A stretch of DNA of 64,000 nucleotides, taken from Streptomyces avermitilis MA-4680 = NBRC 14893. Its GTDB lineage: Bacteria; Actinomycetota; Actinomycetes; Streptomycetales; Streptomycetaceae. Position numbers and translations under genes: made by a program. Within the stretch, counting starts at the first letter, position 1. Each line of letters begins with the position of its first letter. The stretch spans positions 7,688,001 to 7,752,000 of the forward strand of contig NC_003155.5 of NCBI RefSeq assembly GCF_000009765.2. Direction: 5' to 3'. The notes beneath the pieces are model-generated. The model did no database searches and was not told the DNA's origin. It saw nothing but the letters and a program-made list of their open reading frames with translations. Positions 52,859-60,075 of this stretch are shown here, in pieces.

Positions 52859-53578
52859 TTGAGCCGCTCGGTTCTCGTCACCGGAGGCAACCGGGGCATC
52901 GGCCTCGCCATCGCCCGCGCGTTCGCCGAGGCCGGCGACAAGGTCGCGATCACATACCGGTCGGGTGAGCCGCCGGCCACCCTCACGGACTTGGGCTGTC
53001 TCGCCGTCAAGTGCGACATCACGGACACCGAGCAGGTGGAGCAGGCCTACAAGGAGATCGAGGACCAGCACGGCCCCGTCGAGGTCCTCGTCGCCAACGC
53101 CGGCGTCACCAAGGACCAGCTCCTGATGCGCATGTCCGAGGAGGACTTCACGTCCGTCCTCGACACCAACCTCACCGGCACCTTCCGCGTGGTCAAGCGT
53201 GCCAACCGCGGCATGCTGCGCGCCAAGAAGGGCCGCGTCGTGCTCATCTCGTCGGTCGTCGGCCTCCTCGGCTCCGCGGGCCAGGCGAACTACGCCGCGT
53301 CCAAGGCCGGCCTGGTCGGCTTCGCGCGCTCCCTCGCCCGCGAGCTGGGCTCACGCAACATCACCTTCAACGTCGTCGCGCCCGGTTTCGTCGACACCGA
53401 CATGACCAAGGTGCTCACCGAGGAGCAGCGCAAGGGCATCGTCGGCCAGGTGCCGCTCGGCCGGTACGCGCAGCCCGAGGAGATCGCCGCGGCGGTGCGG
53501 TTCCTCGCCTCCGACGACGCCTCGTACATCACTGGAGCCGTCATTCCCGTTGACGGCGGACTGGGAATGGGTCACTGA
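52859..53578 (+). CDS. fabG: 3-oxoacyl-[acyl-carrier-protein] reductase FabG
   Basis: A 239-residue SDR: TGGNRGIG (8-15), NAG, catalytic Ser131-Ser132 region and Tyr145/Lys149 in NYAASK, with PGFVDTDM and PVDGG near the end. Next to fabI it belongs to type II fatty-acid synthesis. It begins with a TTG codon (52859) after AAAGGGTG; no in-frame ATG or GTG gives a better start, and S. coelicolor FabG begins the same way from memory. Five bases separate it from fabI. Confidence 0.95.
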   Translation: MSRSVLVTGGNRGIGLAIARAFAEAGDKVAITYRSGEPPATLTDLGCLAVKCDITDTEQVEQAYKEIEDQHGPVEVLVANAGVTKDQLLMRMSEEDFTSVLDTNLTGTFRVVKRANRGMLRAKKGRVVLISSVVGLLGSAGQANYAASKAGLVGFARSLARELGSRNITFNVVAPGFVDTDMTKVLTEEQRKGIVGQVPLGRYAQPEEIAAAVRFLASDDASYITGAVIPVDGGLGMGH

Positions 53579-53583
53579 TCACC

Positions 53584-54351
53584 ATGAGCGGAATTCTCGA
53601 GGGCAAGCGCGTCCTGATCACCGGTGTGCTGATGGAGTCCTCCATCGCCTTCCACACCGCGAAGCTGGCCCAGGAGCAGGGCGCCGAGATCATCCTGACC
53701 GCCTTCCCGCGGCCCACGCTGACCGAGCGCATCGCCCGGAAGCTCCCCAAGCCCACCAAGGTCATCGAGCTCGACGTCACCAACGACGAGCACCTCGGCC
53801 GCCTGGCCGACATCGTCGGTGAGGAGCTGGGCGGCCTGGACGGCGTCGTGCACTCCATCGGTTTCGCGCCCCAGGACGCCCTCGGCGGCAACTTCCTGAA
53901 CACGCCGTTCGAGTCGGTCGCCACGGCCATGCACGTCTCGGCGTTCTCCCTGAAGTCGCTGACCATGGCCTGTCTGCCGCTGATGCAAAGCGGCGGCTCG
54001 GTCGTCGGTCTCACCTTCGACGCGCAGTACGCCTGGCCGCAGTACGACTGGATGGGCCCGGCCAAGGCCGCCCTGGAGGCCACCAACCGCTATCTCGCCC
54101 GCGACCTGGGCAAGCAGAACGTGCGCTCCAACCTCATCTCGGCCGGCCCGATCGGCTCCATGGCCGCCAAGTCCATCCCGGGCTTCAGCGAGCTGGCAGC
54201 CGTCTGGGACTCCCGCGCCCCCCTGGAGTGGGACCTCAAGGACCCGGAGCCGGCCGGTCGCGGTGTCGTCGCCCTGCTGAGCGACTGGTTCCCGAAGACC
54301 ACGGGCGAGATCATCCACGTGGACGGCGGTCTGCACGCGATCGGCGCGTAA
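53584..54351 (+). CDS. fabI: Enoyl-[acyl-carrier-protein] reductase FabI/InhA type
   Basis: A 255-residue NADH-dependent reductase. Its glycine-rich cofactor segment is ITGVLMESSIAFHTAKLA, the SIGFAPQDALGG loop follows, and the catalytic Tyr154 and Lys161 are in QYDWMGPAK (Tyr-x6-Lys). This is the FabI/InhA form, the target of triclosan and isoniazid-type inhibitors in other bacteria. It reduces trans-2-enoyl-ACP in the last step of each elongation cycle. Its stop codon lies in a terminator stem. Confidence 0.96.
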   Translation: MSGILEGKRVLITGVLMESSIAFHTAKLAQEQGAEIILTAFPRPTLTERIARKLPKPTKVIELDVTNDEHLGRLADIVGEELGGLDGVVHSIGFAPQDALGGNFLNTPFESVATAMHVSAFSLKSLTMACLPLMQSGGSVVGLTFDAQYAWPQYDWMGPAKAALEATNRYLARDLGKQNVRSNLISAGPIGSMAAKSIPGFSELAAVWDSRAPLEWDLKDPEPAGRGVVALLSDWFPKTTGEIIHVDGGLHAIGA

Positions 54352-54375
54352 GCGTTTGCGCAATCGCTTACGCGC
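54344..54375 (+). terminator. Terminator that contains the fabI stop codon
   Basis: Perfect 11-bp arms GCGCGTAAGCG and CGCTTACGCGC with a 10-base loop; the TAA stop (54349-54351) is inside the left arm. Confidence 0.75.
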
Positions 54376-54538
54376 GACCGCCCGGTCGCTTTCGTACGAG
54401 GCCGACGCCCCGTTTCCCGCACCGCGGGGAGCGGGGCGTCGCCCGTTCGGCCCAACTGGCCGGGCAGCCGGGACCGGGCAGCACGCACGCTGGGACTACG
54501 CACCGCCCCGCAGCCGAACGGCCGAGGAGGTCCCCCTT

Positions 54539-54883
54539 GTGCGCCTGTCCCGCCGCTTCGCCCCGGTGATCCTCGCCGTCACTCTGGTGATGGTCCTGCC
54601 GTCCGACGCCATGCCCCACGCGCGCGTGGCGGACCGAAAACCCGCTGACCCGCAGCCTTTCGGCGCCGAGTGCCGTACCAGCGTCACCGGCTCCCACGCG
54701 GTCGCGTACTGCCACAACCCCTACGTGGACACGGATCGCGTACGCCTGCACATCGAATGCGACCGCTGGTGGGATCTCGACACCGACAGCGCGCCGGTCG
54801 ACACCGGACCGGCGATGACCGTCCGGCTGAGCGGGCGGTGCTGGGAGGAGATCCGCTCGGTGTGGGTCAGCCACGAGAAGTGA
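54539..54883 (+). CDS. Small secreted hypothetical protein
   Basis: A 114-residue protein with a signal peptide (RLSRRFAPVILAVTLVMVLPSDAM) and four Cys in the mature part (AECRTSV, AYCHNPYV, IECDRWW, GRCWEEI), likely two disulfides. The body is probably a small beta-rich fold. GTG 54539 is preceded by GAGGAGG at eight bases. Convergent with the FadR-type regulator; function unknown. Confidence 0.78.
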   Translation: MRLSRRFAPVILAVTLVMVLPSDAMPHARVADRKPADPQPFGAECRTSVTGSHAVAYCHNPYVDTDRVRLHIECDRWWDLDTDSAPVDTGPAMTVRLSGRCWEEIRSVWVSHEK

Positions 54884-54892
54884 CGGCTCTCG

Positions 54893-55588
54893 TCAGCCGT
54901 CCGCGGGGGCGGACTTCCGCCGCCCGGGCCGGCACAGGAACGGATACCCGGCGGCCTCCGTCGCCGCCGCCTCCGCGTCGCCCGTACGGATCGCGTCGAC
55001 CAGGCGGGCGTGGTCCATGTACGTCTCCGGAGTCAGCTCCTCGCCGACGTCCTCGCGCAGCCAGTCGCGCAGCACCTCGCCCAGGTCCGCGTACATCGCC
55101 GTCATGACGTCGTTGTGGGACGCGGCCACCACCGCCATGTGGAAGGTCGCGTCGGCCGTCACGAAGGCCTCGGCGTTGCCCGACTCCCAGGCCTCCTCGC
55201 GGCGTACGAGGAGCGTGTCCAGCTGCTTCAGATCGCGCTCGGTGCGCCGCCTCGCGGCCAGCTTCGCGGCACCCGACTCCAGCGTGGAACGCAGCTCGGC
55301 GATGTGCCGGGGGTCCGCGTCCGCGAAACGGCGGTGCATCACACCCGCCAGCTCACTGGTCGCCGCGACGTAGGTGCCGGAACCCTGGCGGATGTCGAGC
55401 AGACCGTTGTGCGCGAGGGCCCGGACGGCCTCGCGGACCGTGTTCCGGGCGACGCCCAGCTGCTCGACCAGCTCGGGCTCGGTGGGGATGCGCGAACCGA
55501 CCGGCCACTCGCCCGAGGTGATCTGATTCCGCAGCTCGGCGATGACCTGCTCGGACAGTGCCGAACGGCGGGGGTGGCTCAGCGGCAT
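54893..55588 (-). CDS. FadR/GntR family transcriptional regulator
   Basis: A 231-residue protein: GntR winged helix at residues 1-75 (RSALSEQVIAELRNQITSGEWPVGSRIPTEPELVEQLGVARNTVREAVRAL .. GLLDIRQGSGTYV) and a C-terminal FCD/FadR effector domain (HIAELRSTLESGAAKLAARR .. ATFHMAVVAASHNDV .. YMDHARLVDAI), the latter often binding a metal or acid. It is divergent from the MFS gene and probably controls it. Confidence 0.92.
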   Translation of the reverse strand: MPLSHPRRSALSEQVIAELRNQITSGEWPVGSRIPTEPELVEQLGVARNTVREAVRALAHNGLLDIRQGSGTYVAATSELAGVMHRRFADADPRHIAELRSTLESGAAKLAARRRTERDLKQLDTLLVRREEAWESGNAEAFVTADATFHMAVVAASHNDVMTAMYADLGEVLRDWLREDVGEELTPETYMDHARLVDAIRTGDAEAAATEAAGYPFLCRPGRRKSAPADG

Positions 55589-55687
55589 GACGGTCCTTCG
55601 TACGGGCCCGTGTGCGGTTCTGCGCGCGTGGCCGGGGGCTCCGGAGCGTAGCGCAAGAGGATTGGACAGCCATTCATCCCATGATTC

Positions 55688-55693
55688 TATGAT
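55688..55693 (+). promoter_or_regulatory. -10 element TATGAT before the MFS gene
   Basis: TATGAT followed by seven bases and ATG 55701. TTGGAC at 55662-55667 is a possible -35 at a rather long 20-base spacing. An inverted repeat CCCAT/ATGGG (55678-55682 and 55692-55696) surrounds it and could be the GntR operator. Confidence 0.4.
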
Positions 55694-55700
55694 GGGCGAC

Positions 55701-57041
55701 ATGGCAAGCGAGGAGATCCGGACGGCGACGTCCACACCGATACGCAGCTCCGCAGGTACGGGGGCCGACAGCGAAACGCCGTCCACGCGCGCGTGGAGGA
55801 CGCGTCTGGTGGTCGTGGGCATCGTCCTCACCGCGCTCAATCTGCGTCCGGCCATCACCAGCCTCGGCGCCCTCCTCGAAGAGGTGCGCGACGGGCTCGG
55901 CATGAGCGGCAGCGTCGCCGGACTGCTCACCTCGGTGCCGCCGCTCTGCTTCGCGGTCTTCGGCGTGATGGCACCGCGGCTGGCCCGCCGCTTCGGGGCC
56001 GCCGCCGTCGTGGGCGCCGGAATGGTCGCGATCACCGCGGGCCTGGTGATCCGGCCGTACGCCGGGGGCACGGCGGGATTCCTCGCCGCCAGCGCGCTGG
56101 CACTCATGGGCATCGCCGTGAGCAACGTCCTGATGCCGGTGATCGTCAAGCGCTGGTTCCCGGACCGGGTCGGCTCCATGACCGGCCTGTACTCGATGGC
56201 GCTCGCGCTGGGCACCTCCGCCGCGGCCGCCGTGACGGTGCCCCTGACCGACGCACTGGGCGGCAGCTGGCAGTCCGGGCTGGCCGTCTGGGCGGGACTC
56301 GCGGCGGCGGCCGTCCTGCCCTGGATTCCGCTGGTACGCGCGCGGGGAGGGGCCGGAGGCTCGCACGGGTTCGGCTCGTCGGAAGCGGCCGGAGGGTCGC
56401 ACGGGCTCGGCTCGTCGGAAGCGGCGGCCGCCGCGGCCCCTCAGGAGGCCGACGGGCTGCGGATCACCCGGAGCCGTACGGCCTGGGCGCTGGCCGTCTT
56501 CTTCGGACTCCAGGCCACCGCCGCGTACATCACGATGGGGTGGATGGCGCAGATCTTCCGCGACGCAGGTGTCGCCGCGGGCACGGCCGGACTCCTGCTG
56601 GCCGTCACCATGGTGATGGGCGTCCCGCTGGCCTTCGTCATCCCCCGGCTGGCCACGCGCCTGCCGCACCAGGGGCCGATCGCGGTGGTTCTCGGGGCGT
56701 GCGGACTCGCCGGGTACGCGGGCCTCTACTTCGCCCCTGCGGCCGGCGCCTGGGCCTGGGCGCTGCTGCTCGGCGTCTCCAACTGCGCCTTCCCCCTCGC
56801 TCTGACGATGGTGGGCATGCGGGCCCGGACGGGTGCGGGCGTGGCCAAGCTGTCCGCCTTCGCGCAGAGCACGGGCTATCTGATCTCCATCCCCGGCCCG
56901 CTCCTGGTGGGGGTGCTGTACCAGCACAGCGGCGGCTGGGGGCTGCCGATCGCGCTGATGGCGGGGCTGATGATCCCGCAGATCGTGGTGGGGATCGTCG
57001 CCGGGCGCAATCGGACGGTGGAGGAGGAGGCGGCTCGCTGA
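55701..57041 (+). CDS. CynX/NimT family MFS transporter
   Basis: A 446-residue twelve-helix major facilitator with the CynX/NimT opening LTALNLRPAITSLGALLEEV and the MFS loop FAVFGVMAPRLARRFGA. The family exports or imports small anions and nitroimidazole-like compounds; the substrate is unknown. The cytoplasmic central loop has an in-frame 12-residue tandem repeat. ATG 55701 is preferred because of the TATGAT spacing; ATG 55689 is an alternative. A 38-residue companion gene follows. Confidence 0.9.
   Translation: MASEEIRTATSTPIRSSAGTGADSETPSTRAWRTRLVVVGIVLTALNLRPAITSLGALLEEVRDGLGMSGSVAGLLTSVPPLCFAVFGVMAPRLARRFGAAAVVGAGMVAITAGLVIRPYAGGTAGFLAASALALMGIAVSNVLMPVIVKRWFPDRVGSMTGLYSMALALGTSAAAAVTVPLTDALGGSWQSGLAVWAGLAAAAVLPWIPLVRARGGAGGSHGFGSSEAAGGSHGLGSSEAAAAAAPQEADGLRITRSRTAWALAVFFGLQATAAYITMGWMAQIFRDAGVAAGTAGLLLAVTMVMGVPLAFVIPRLATRLPHQGPIAVVLGACGLAGYAGLYFAPAAGAWAWALLLGVSNCAFPLALTMVGMRARTGAGVAKLSAFAQSTGYLISIPGPLLVGVLYQHSGGWGLPIALMAGLMIPQIVVGIVAGRNRTVEEEAAR
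56351..56422. repeat. 36-bp tandem repeat in the central loop of the MFS gene
   Basis: Two adjacent 36-base units (56351-56386 and 56387-56422) differ at two positions. They encode GGSHGFGSSEAA and GGSHGLGSSEAA in the loop between helices 6 and 7. Confidence 0.85.
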
Positions 57042-57144
57042 GCCGGGCCGACGCGCACACGGGAAGGCGTTTGTGCCGCGAGTACCTCCGTGTCACGACG
57101 CGGCCGGTCGCGACCCCGGGGGAGTCCGGGCGGGCGATGGGTGC

Positions 57145-57150
57145 GAGACT
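57145..57150 (+). promoter_or_regulatory. Candidate leaderless -10 element (GAGACT)
   Basis: GAGACT ends six bases before the ATG at 57157, the same AGACT-N6-start pattern as at 14153 and 17300. Confidence 0.4.
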
Positions 57151-57156
57151 GGCCGT

Positions 57157-57273
57157 ATGCCCGTGCTCGACCCGAATCCCCAGAACGGCCAGAAGAAGAT
57201 GCTGCTCGTCTTCGGCGCGTTCCTCGCCATCTTCGTGATCATCGGCATCATCGCGTCGATCGCGTCCCCCTGA
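57157..57273 (+). CDS. SGM_5486 family transporter-associated micro-protein
   Basis: A 38-residue protein: a short soluble start (VLDPNPQNGQKK) and one transmembrane helix of about 20 residues (MLLVFGAFLAIFVIIGII). The name is from memory for a streptomycete family found after CynX/NimT-type transporters. The GAGACT-N6 promoter suggests its own leaderless transcript, in addition to any read-through from the MFS gene. It may be a small transporter subunit, which is inference. Confidence 0.85.
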   Translation: MPVLDPNPQNGQKKMLLVFGAFLAIFVIIGIIASIASP

Positions 57274-57360
57274 CCAACGCGCGTCGGTCGCCTTCCCGTG
57301 ACCATCGCGTCGGTGGTCTTCCCGTGACCATCGCGTCGGTCACCTCCCCGTGACGACCGG
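57269..57360. repeat. 26-bp tandem repeat after the micro-protein gene
   Basis: CCCGTGACCATCGCGTCGGT occurs at 57295 and 57321 exactly, a degenerate copy starts at 57269 at the gene's stop codon, and a truncated copy at 57347; spacing is 26 bases. About 3.5 copies in all. Confidence 0.8.
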
Positions 57361-57538
57361 CCCGAGGGCCGACCGGGCCCACCGCCGAGGGTGGGGTTAG
57401 CCCCCCATCCCCTAGGGGGTGAGTGTCAGGGTCAAGTGGGTGGACCACCGGATGGGTTGACGGCTCCGGACTCCGTAACTTCGAAGTGTGACCGCGAGGG
57501 CGCGGACCACGGACCACCCGAAGACCCACGGAGGCATC

Positions 57539-57751
57539 ATGTCGGCCTGCACCCCCACCCGGCCCCACCCGGCGACCTCGGGCGGCGTCGACATCCGGCT
57601 GCCCTGGTGGGCGCTCGCCCTGCCCGCCCTCGCCTTCGTCGCCCTCCTCGCGCTGATCATCAACCCGTCGGACGCGAGTGCGGCCGCCGGGGAGCCCGCG
57701 ATCACGCATCTTCTCGAGCGCGTCCGGACGGTGCTGGGCCAGGCCCTTTAG
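57539..57751 (+). CDS. Small membrane-anchored hypothetical protein
   Basis: A 70-residue protein: a short polar start (SACTPTRPHPATSGGVDIRL), one transmembrane helix (PWWALALPALAFVALLALII), then a small Ala/Leu/Arg-rich tail. The ATG at 57539 is preceded by GGAGGCATC. Homologues with the same TSGGVDIRLPWWA start occur in streptomycetes from memory. No function is known. Confidence 0.78.
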   Translation: MSACTPTRPHPATSGGVDIRLPWWALALPALAFVALLALIINPSDASAAAGEPAITHLLERVRTVLGQAL

Positions 57752-57839
57752 CAGCCCCGGCGGAGGCCGCACAGCCGGACGCGGATGCGGCTGCCAACTC
57801 CCTGCGCCCGTTGGCGTGTTTCATGCGAAGCTGGGACTC

Positions 57840-58358
57840 ATGAGCGTCGCAGAACCCCGCAGGATTGTCCTCTTCCGGCATGCGAAGGCCGACTGGCCGC
57901 AGGTGTCCGACCACGAGCGGCCGCTCGCCGACCGGGGGCGCACGGACGCCGCCGTCGCCGGACGCAAGCTGGCCGACACCGGCATCCCCGTCGATCTGGC
58001 CCTCTGCTCCACCGCGACCCGGACCCGCGAGACCTGGAAGCTCGCCGTCCACGAGCTCCCGCACCGGCCGAAAACCGTCTATGAGGAGCGGCTCTACGAG
58101 GCCTCGCCCGGGGAGATCATCGCCGTGCTCAACGAGACCCCGGACGACGTGCAGAACGTGGTCCTGATCGGTCACAACCCCGGTGTGCAGGGCCTGGCCG
58201 ACATCCTCGCCGGCTCGGCCGAGGGCGATACCCGCACCCGGATGGCCGACCGCGACTTCCCGACCGCCGCCTTCGCCGTGCTCTCCTTCGACGGCCCCTG
58301 GAAGTCCCTGGAGCCGGGTGTGGCCACACTGCTCGACTACTGGGCCCCGACCGAGTAA
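57840..58358 (+). CDS. SixA-type histidine phosphatase
   Basis: A 172-residue phosphohistidine phosphatase: RHAKADW at the N-terminus with the catalytic His, LCSTATRTRETW, and LIGHNPGVQGLAD with the second His. SixA acts on phosphohistidine in phosphorelays in E. coli; small actinobacterial members are mostly untested. It ends before a bidirectional terminator. Confidence 0.93.
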   Translation: MSVAEPRRIVLFRHAKADWPQVSDHERPLADRGRTDAAVAGRKLADTGIPVDLALCSTATRTRETWKLAVHELPHRPKTVYEERLYEASPGEIIAVLNETPDDVQNVVLIGHNPGVQGLADILAGSAEGDTRTRMADRDFPTAAFAVLSFDGPWKSLEPGVATLLDYWAPTE

Positions 58359-58376
58359 CCCACCGCCGCCATGGAA

Positions 58377-58407
58377 GGGGCCCGGCACCTGCGCGGTGCC
58401 GGGCCCC
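58377..58407. terminator. Bidirectional terminator between SixA-like and serB genes
   Basis: Perfect 13-bp arms GGGGCCCGGCACC and GGTGCCGGGCCCC around the loop TGCGC, between two convergent genes. Confidence 0.8.
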
Positions 58408-58452
58408 TCGACGTATGTCCCCGCGCGCCGCGCGGGCGCCCTGACGCGGTGG

Positions 58453-59667
58453 TCAGCCGGCGTCGTCGTCGTGCGTGTCCGCCGCCTCGACCTCTTCCCG
58501 GGTGACACCGAGCAGATACAGGACCGTGTCCAGGAAGGGGAAGTTCACCGCGGTGTGCGCGGCCTCGCGGACGACGGGCTTGGCGTTGAAGGCGACACCC
58601 AGCCCCGCCGCGTTGAGCATGTCGAGGTCGTTCGCGCCGTCACCGATCGCCACGGTCTGGGCCAGCGGCACCCCGGCCTCCGCCGCGAACCGGCGCAGCA
58701 GCCGAGCCTTGCCCGCGCGGTCCACGATCTCCCCGGTGACCTTGCCCGTCAGCTTCCCGTCGACGATCTCCAGGGTGTTGGCCTGAGCGAAGTCGAGGCC
58801 GAGCCGCTCCTTCAGATCGTCGGTGACCTGGGTGAACCCGCCGGACACGACACCGACTTGGAAGCCGAGCCGCTTCAGCGTACGGATCAGGGTGCGCGCG
58901 CCGGGAGTGAGCCGGACCTCGCTGCGCACCTTGTCGATCACCGAGGCGTCCAGCCCCTTCAGCAGCGCCACGCGCGCGTGCAGCGACTGTTCGAAGTCCA
59001 GCTCGCCGCGCATCGCGGCCGCCGTCACCTCGGCGACCTGCTCCTCGCAGCCGGCATGCGCGGCGAAGAGCTCGATCACCTCGTCCTGGATGAGCGTCGA
59101 GTCCACGTCCATGACGACCAGCCGCTGGGCCCGTCGGTGCAGCCCGGCCGCGACGACGGCGACATCGACACCGAGTGCCGCCGCCTCGGTCGCCAGGGCG
59201 GTGCGCAGCGTCTCGGTCTCCGTGCCGGACACGGCGAACTCGACCGCCGTCACCGGGTACTTGGCGAGCCGGAAAATACGGTCGATGTTGCCGCCGGTCG
59301 AGGTGATCCGCGCGGCGATGGCGGCCGTGGACTCCGCGGTGAGGGGGTGGCCGAGCACGGTGACCAGCGAGCGGCCGAGTCCGCGCGGCCGGTTGTCGCC
59401 CAGGCCGGAGATGATCTCCGCCTGCATCTTCATGGACTCCGCCCAGCTGTGGACGGTGGACCGCAGATCACCCTCGAGCCCGGCCGGCGGCTCGGTCACG
59501 AGCGCGCACAGCACCATCCGGCCACGGGTGACGACCTGCTCGATGTCGACCACGTCGACGGAGAAGGCGGCGAGGGTGTCGAACAGGCCGGCGGTCAGGC
59601 CTGGCCGGTCCTTGCCGAAGATCTTGACGAGAAGGGTGCGGGCGTCGGAGGTCTGCGAAGCACTCAT
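58453..59667 (-). CDS. serB: Phosphoserine phosphatase with N-terminal ACT domain
   Basis: A 404-residue enzyme. Residues 1-85 form an ACT-like domain (LLVKIFGKDRPGLTAGLFDTLAAFSVDVVDIEQVV), then a second regulatory segment, and the HAD phosphatase core with Asp187 and Asp189 in MDVDSTLIQDEVIELFA and the late IGDGANDLDMLNAAGLGVAF motif. It makes serine from phosphoserine; ACT domains bind serine and give feedback control. ATG 59667 begins at MSASQTSDART, preceded by GGTGGGAA-type purines. Confidence 0.95.
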   Translation of the reverse strand: MSASQTSDARTLLVKIFGKDRPGLTAGLFDTLAAFSVDVVDIEQVVTRGRMVLCALVTEPPAGLEGDLRSTVHSWAESMKMQAEIISGLGDNRPRGLGRSLVTVLGHPLTAESTAAIAARITSTGGNIDRIFRLAKYPVTAVEFAVSGTETETLRTALATEAAALGVDVAVVAAGLHRRAQRLVVMDVDSTLIQDEVIELFAAHAGCEEQVAEVTAAAMRGELDFEQSLHARVALLKGLDASVIDKVRSEVRLTPGARTLIRTLKRLGFQVGVVSGGFTQVTDDLKERLGLDFAQANTLEIVDGKLTGKVTGEIVDRAGKARLLRRFAAEAGVPLAQTVAIGDGANDLDMLNAAGLGVAFNAKPVVREAAHTAVNFPFLDTVLYLLGVTREEVEAADTHDDDAG

Positions 59668-60067
59668 GGTGTTCCCACCGTATCCGGCACCCAGTGCCTT
59701 TCGCGCCTGAGGTCCGTCTGGCGGACAGGGAACAGTGGATGGCGGACTGATGGCGCACGCCTTGATCACAGGCGAAGCGACGACGCCGCGCCCGCCGCGC
59801 CAGCCGGGTCGGCCCTCGGCGGGGACGGCAGGTCAGCCGCGCCCGCGGACCGGGCCGGCCCCCACCGGCGAGGACGGCACGTCAGCCGTGCCCGCCGGGT
59901 CGGCCCCCAGCGGCGGCGCCGCGTCAGCCGCGCCCGCGAGCCGGATCGGCCTCCGGCGACCTCCGGCGAGGTACGTGCGTCAGTCGCGCCCGCCGGGTGG
60001 GCCCTCTGCCGAGGACCGTGCGTCAGCCGCGCCCCCGGACCGGATCGGCCCCGGCGACGACCTCGCG
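59668..60067. other. 400-base intergenic region, mostly repeats
   Basis: No gene was seen on either strand; the nearest starts and stops are serB (59667, start) and the streptophobe gene (60068, end). The right two thirds is the GTCAGCC repeat field described separately. The left 160 bases should contain the serB promoter, where TACGGT nine bases before the ATG is a candidate -10. Confidence 0.6.
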
Positions 60068-60075
60068 TCAGCCCC
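59832..60075. repeat. Imperfect 42-56 bp repeats containing GTCAGCCGCGCCCGC
   Basis: GTCAGCC-type cores start at 59832, 59881, 59923, 59979, 60022 and 60067 (spacings 49, 42, 56, 43 and 45 bases). Each is followed by a GCGCCCGC.GG..CGG stretch and a GGCGA element. The last copy contains the stop codon of the streptophobe gene, so the field may be duplicated from that gene's end. Confidence 0.75.
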
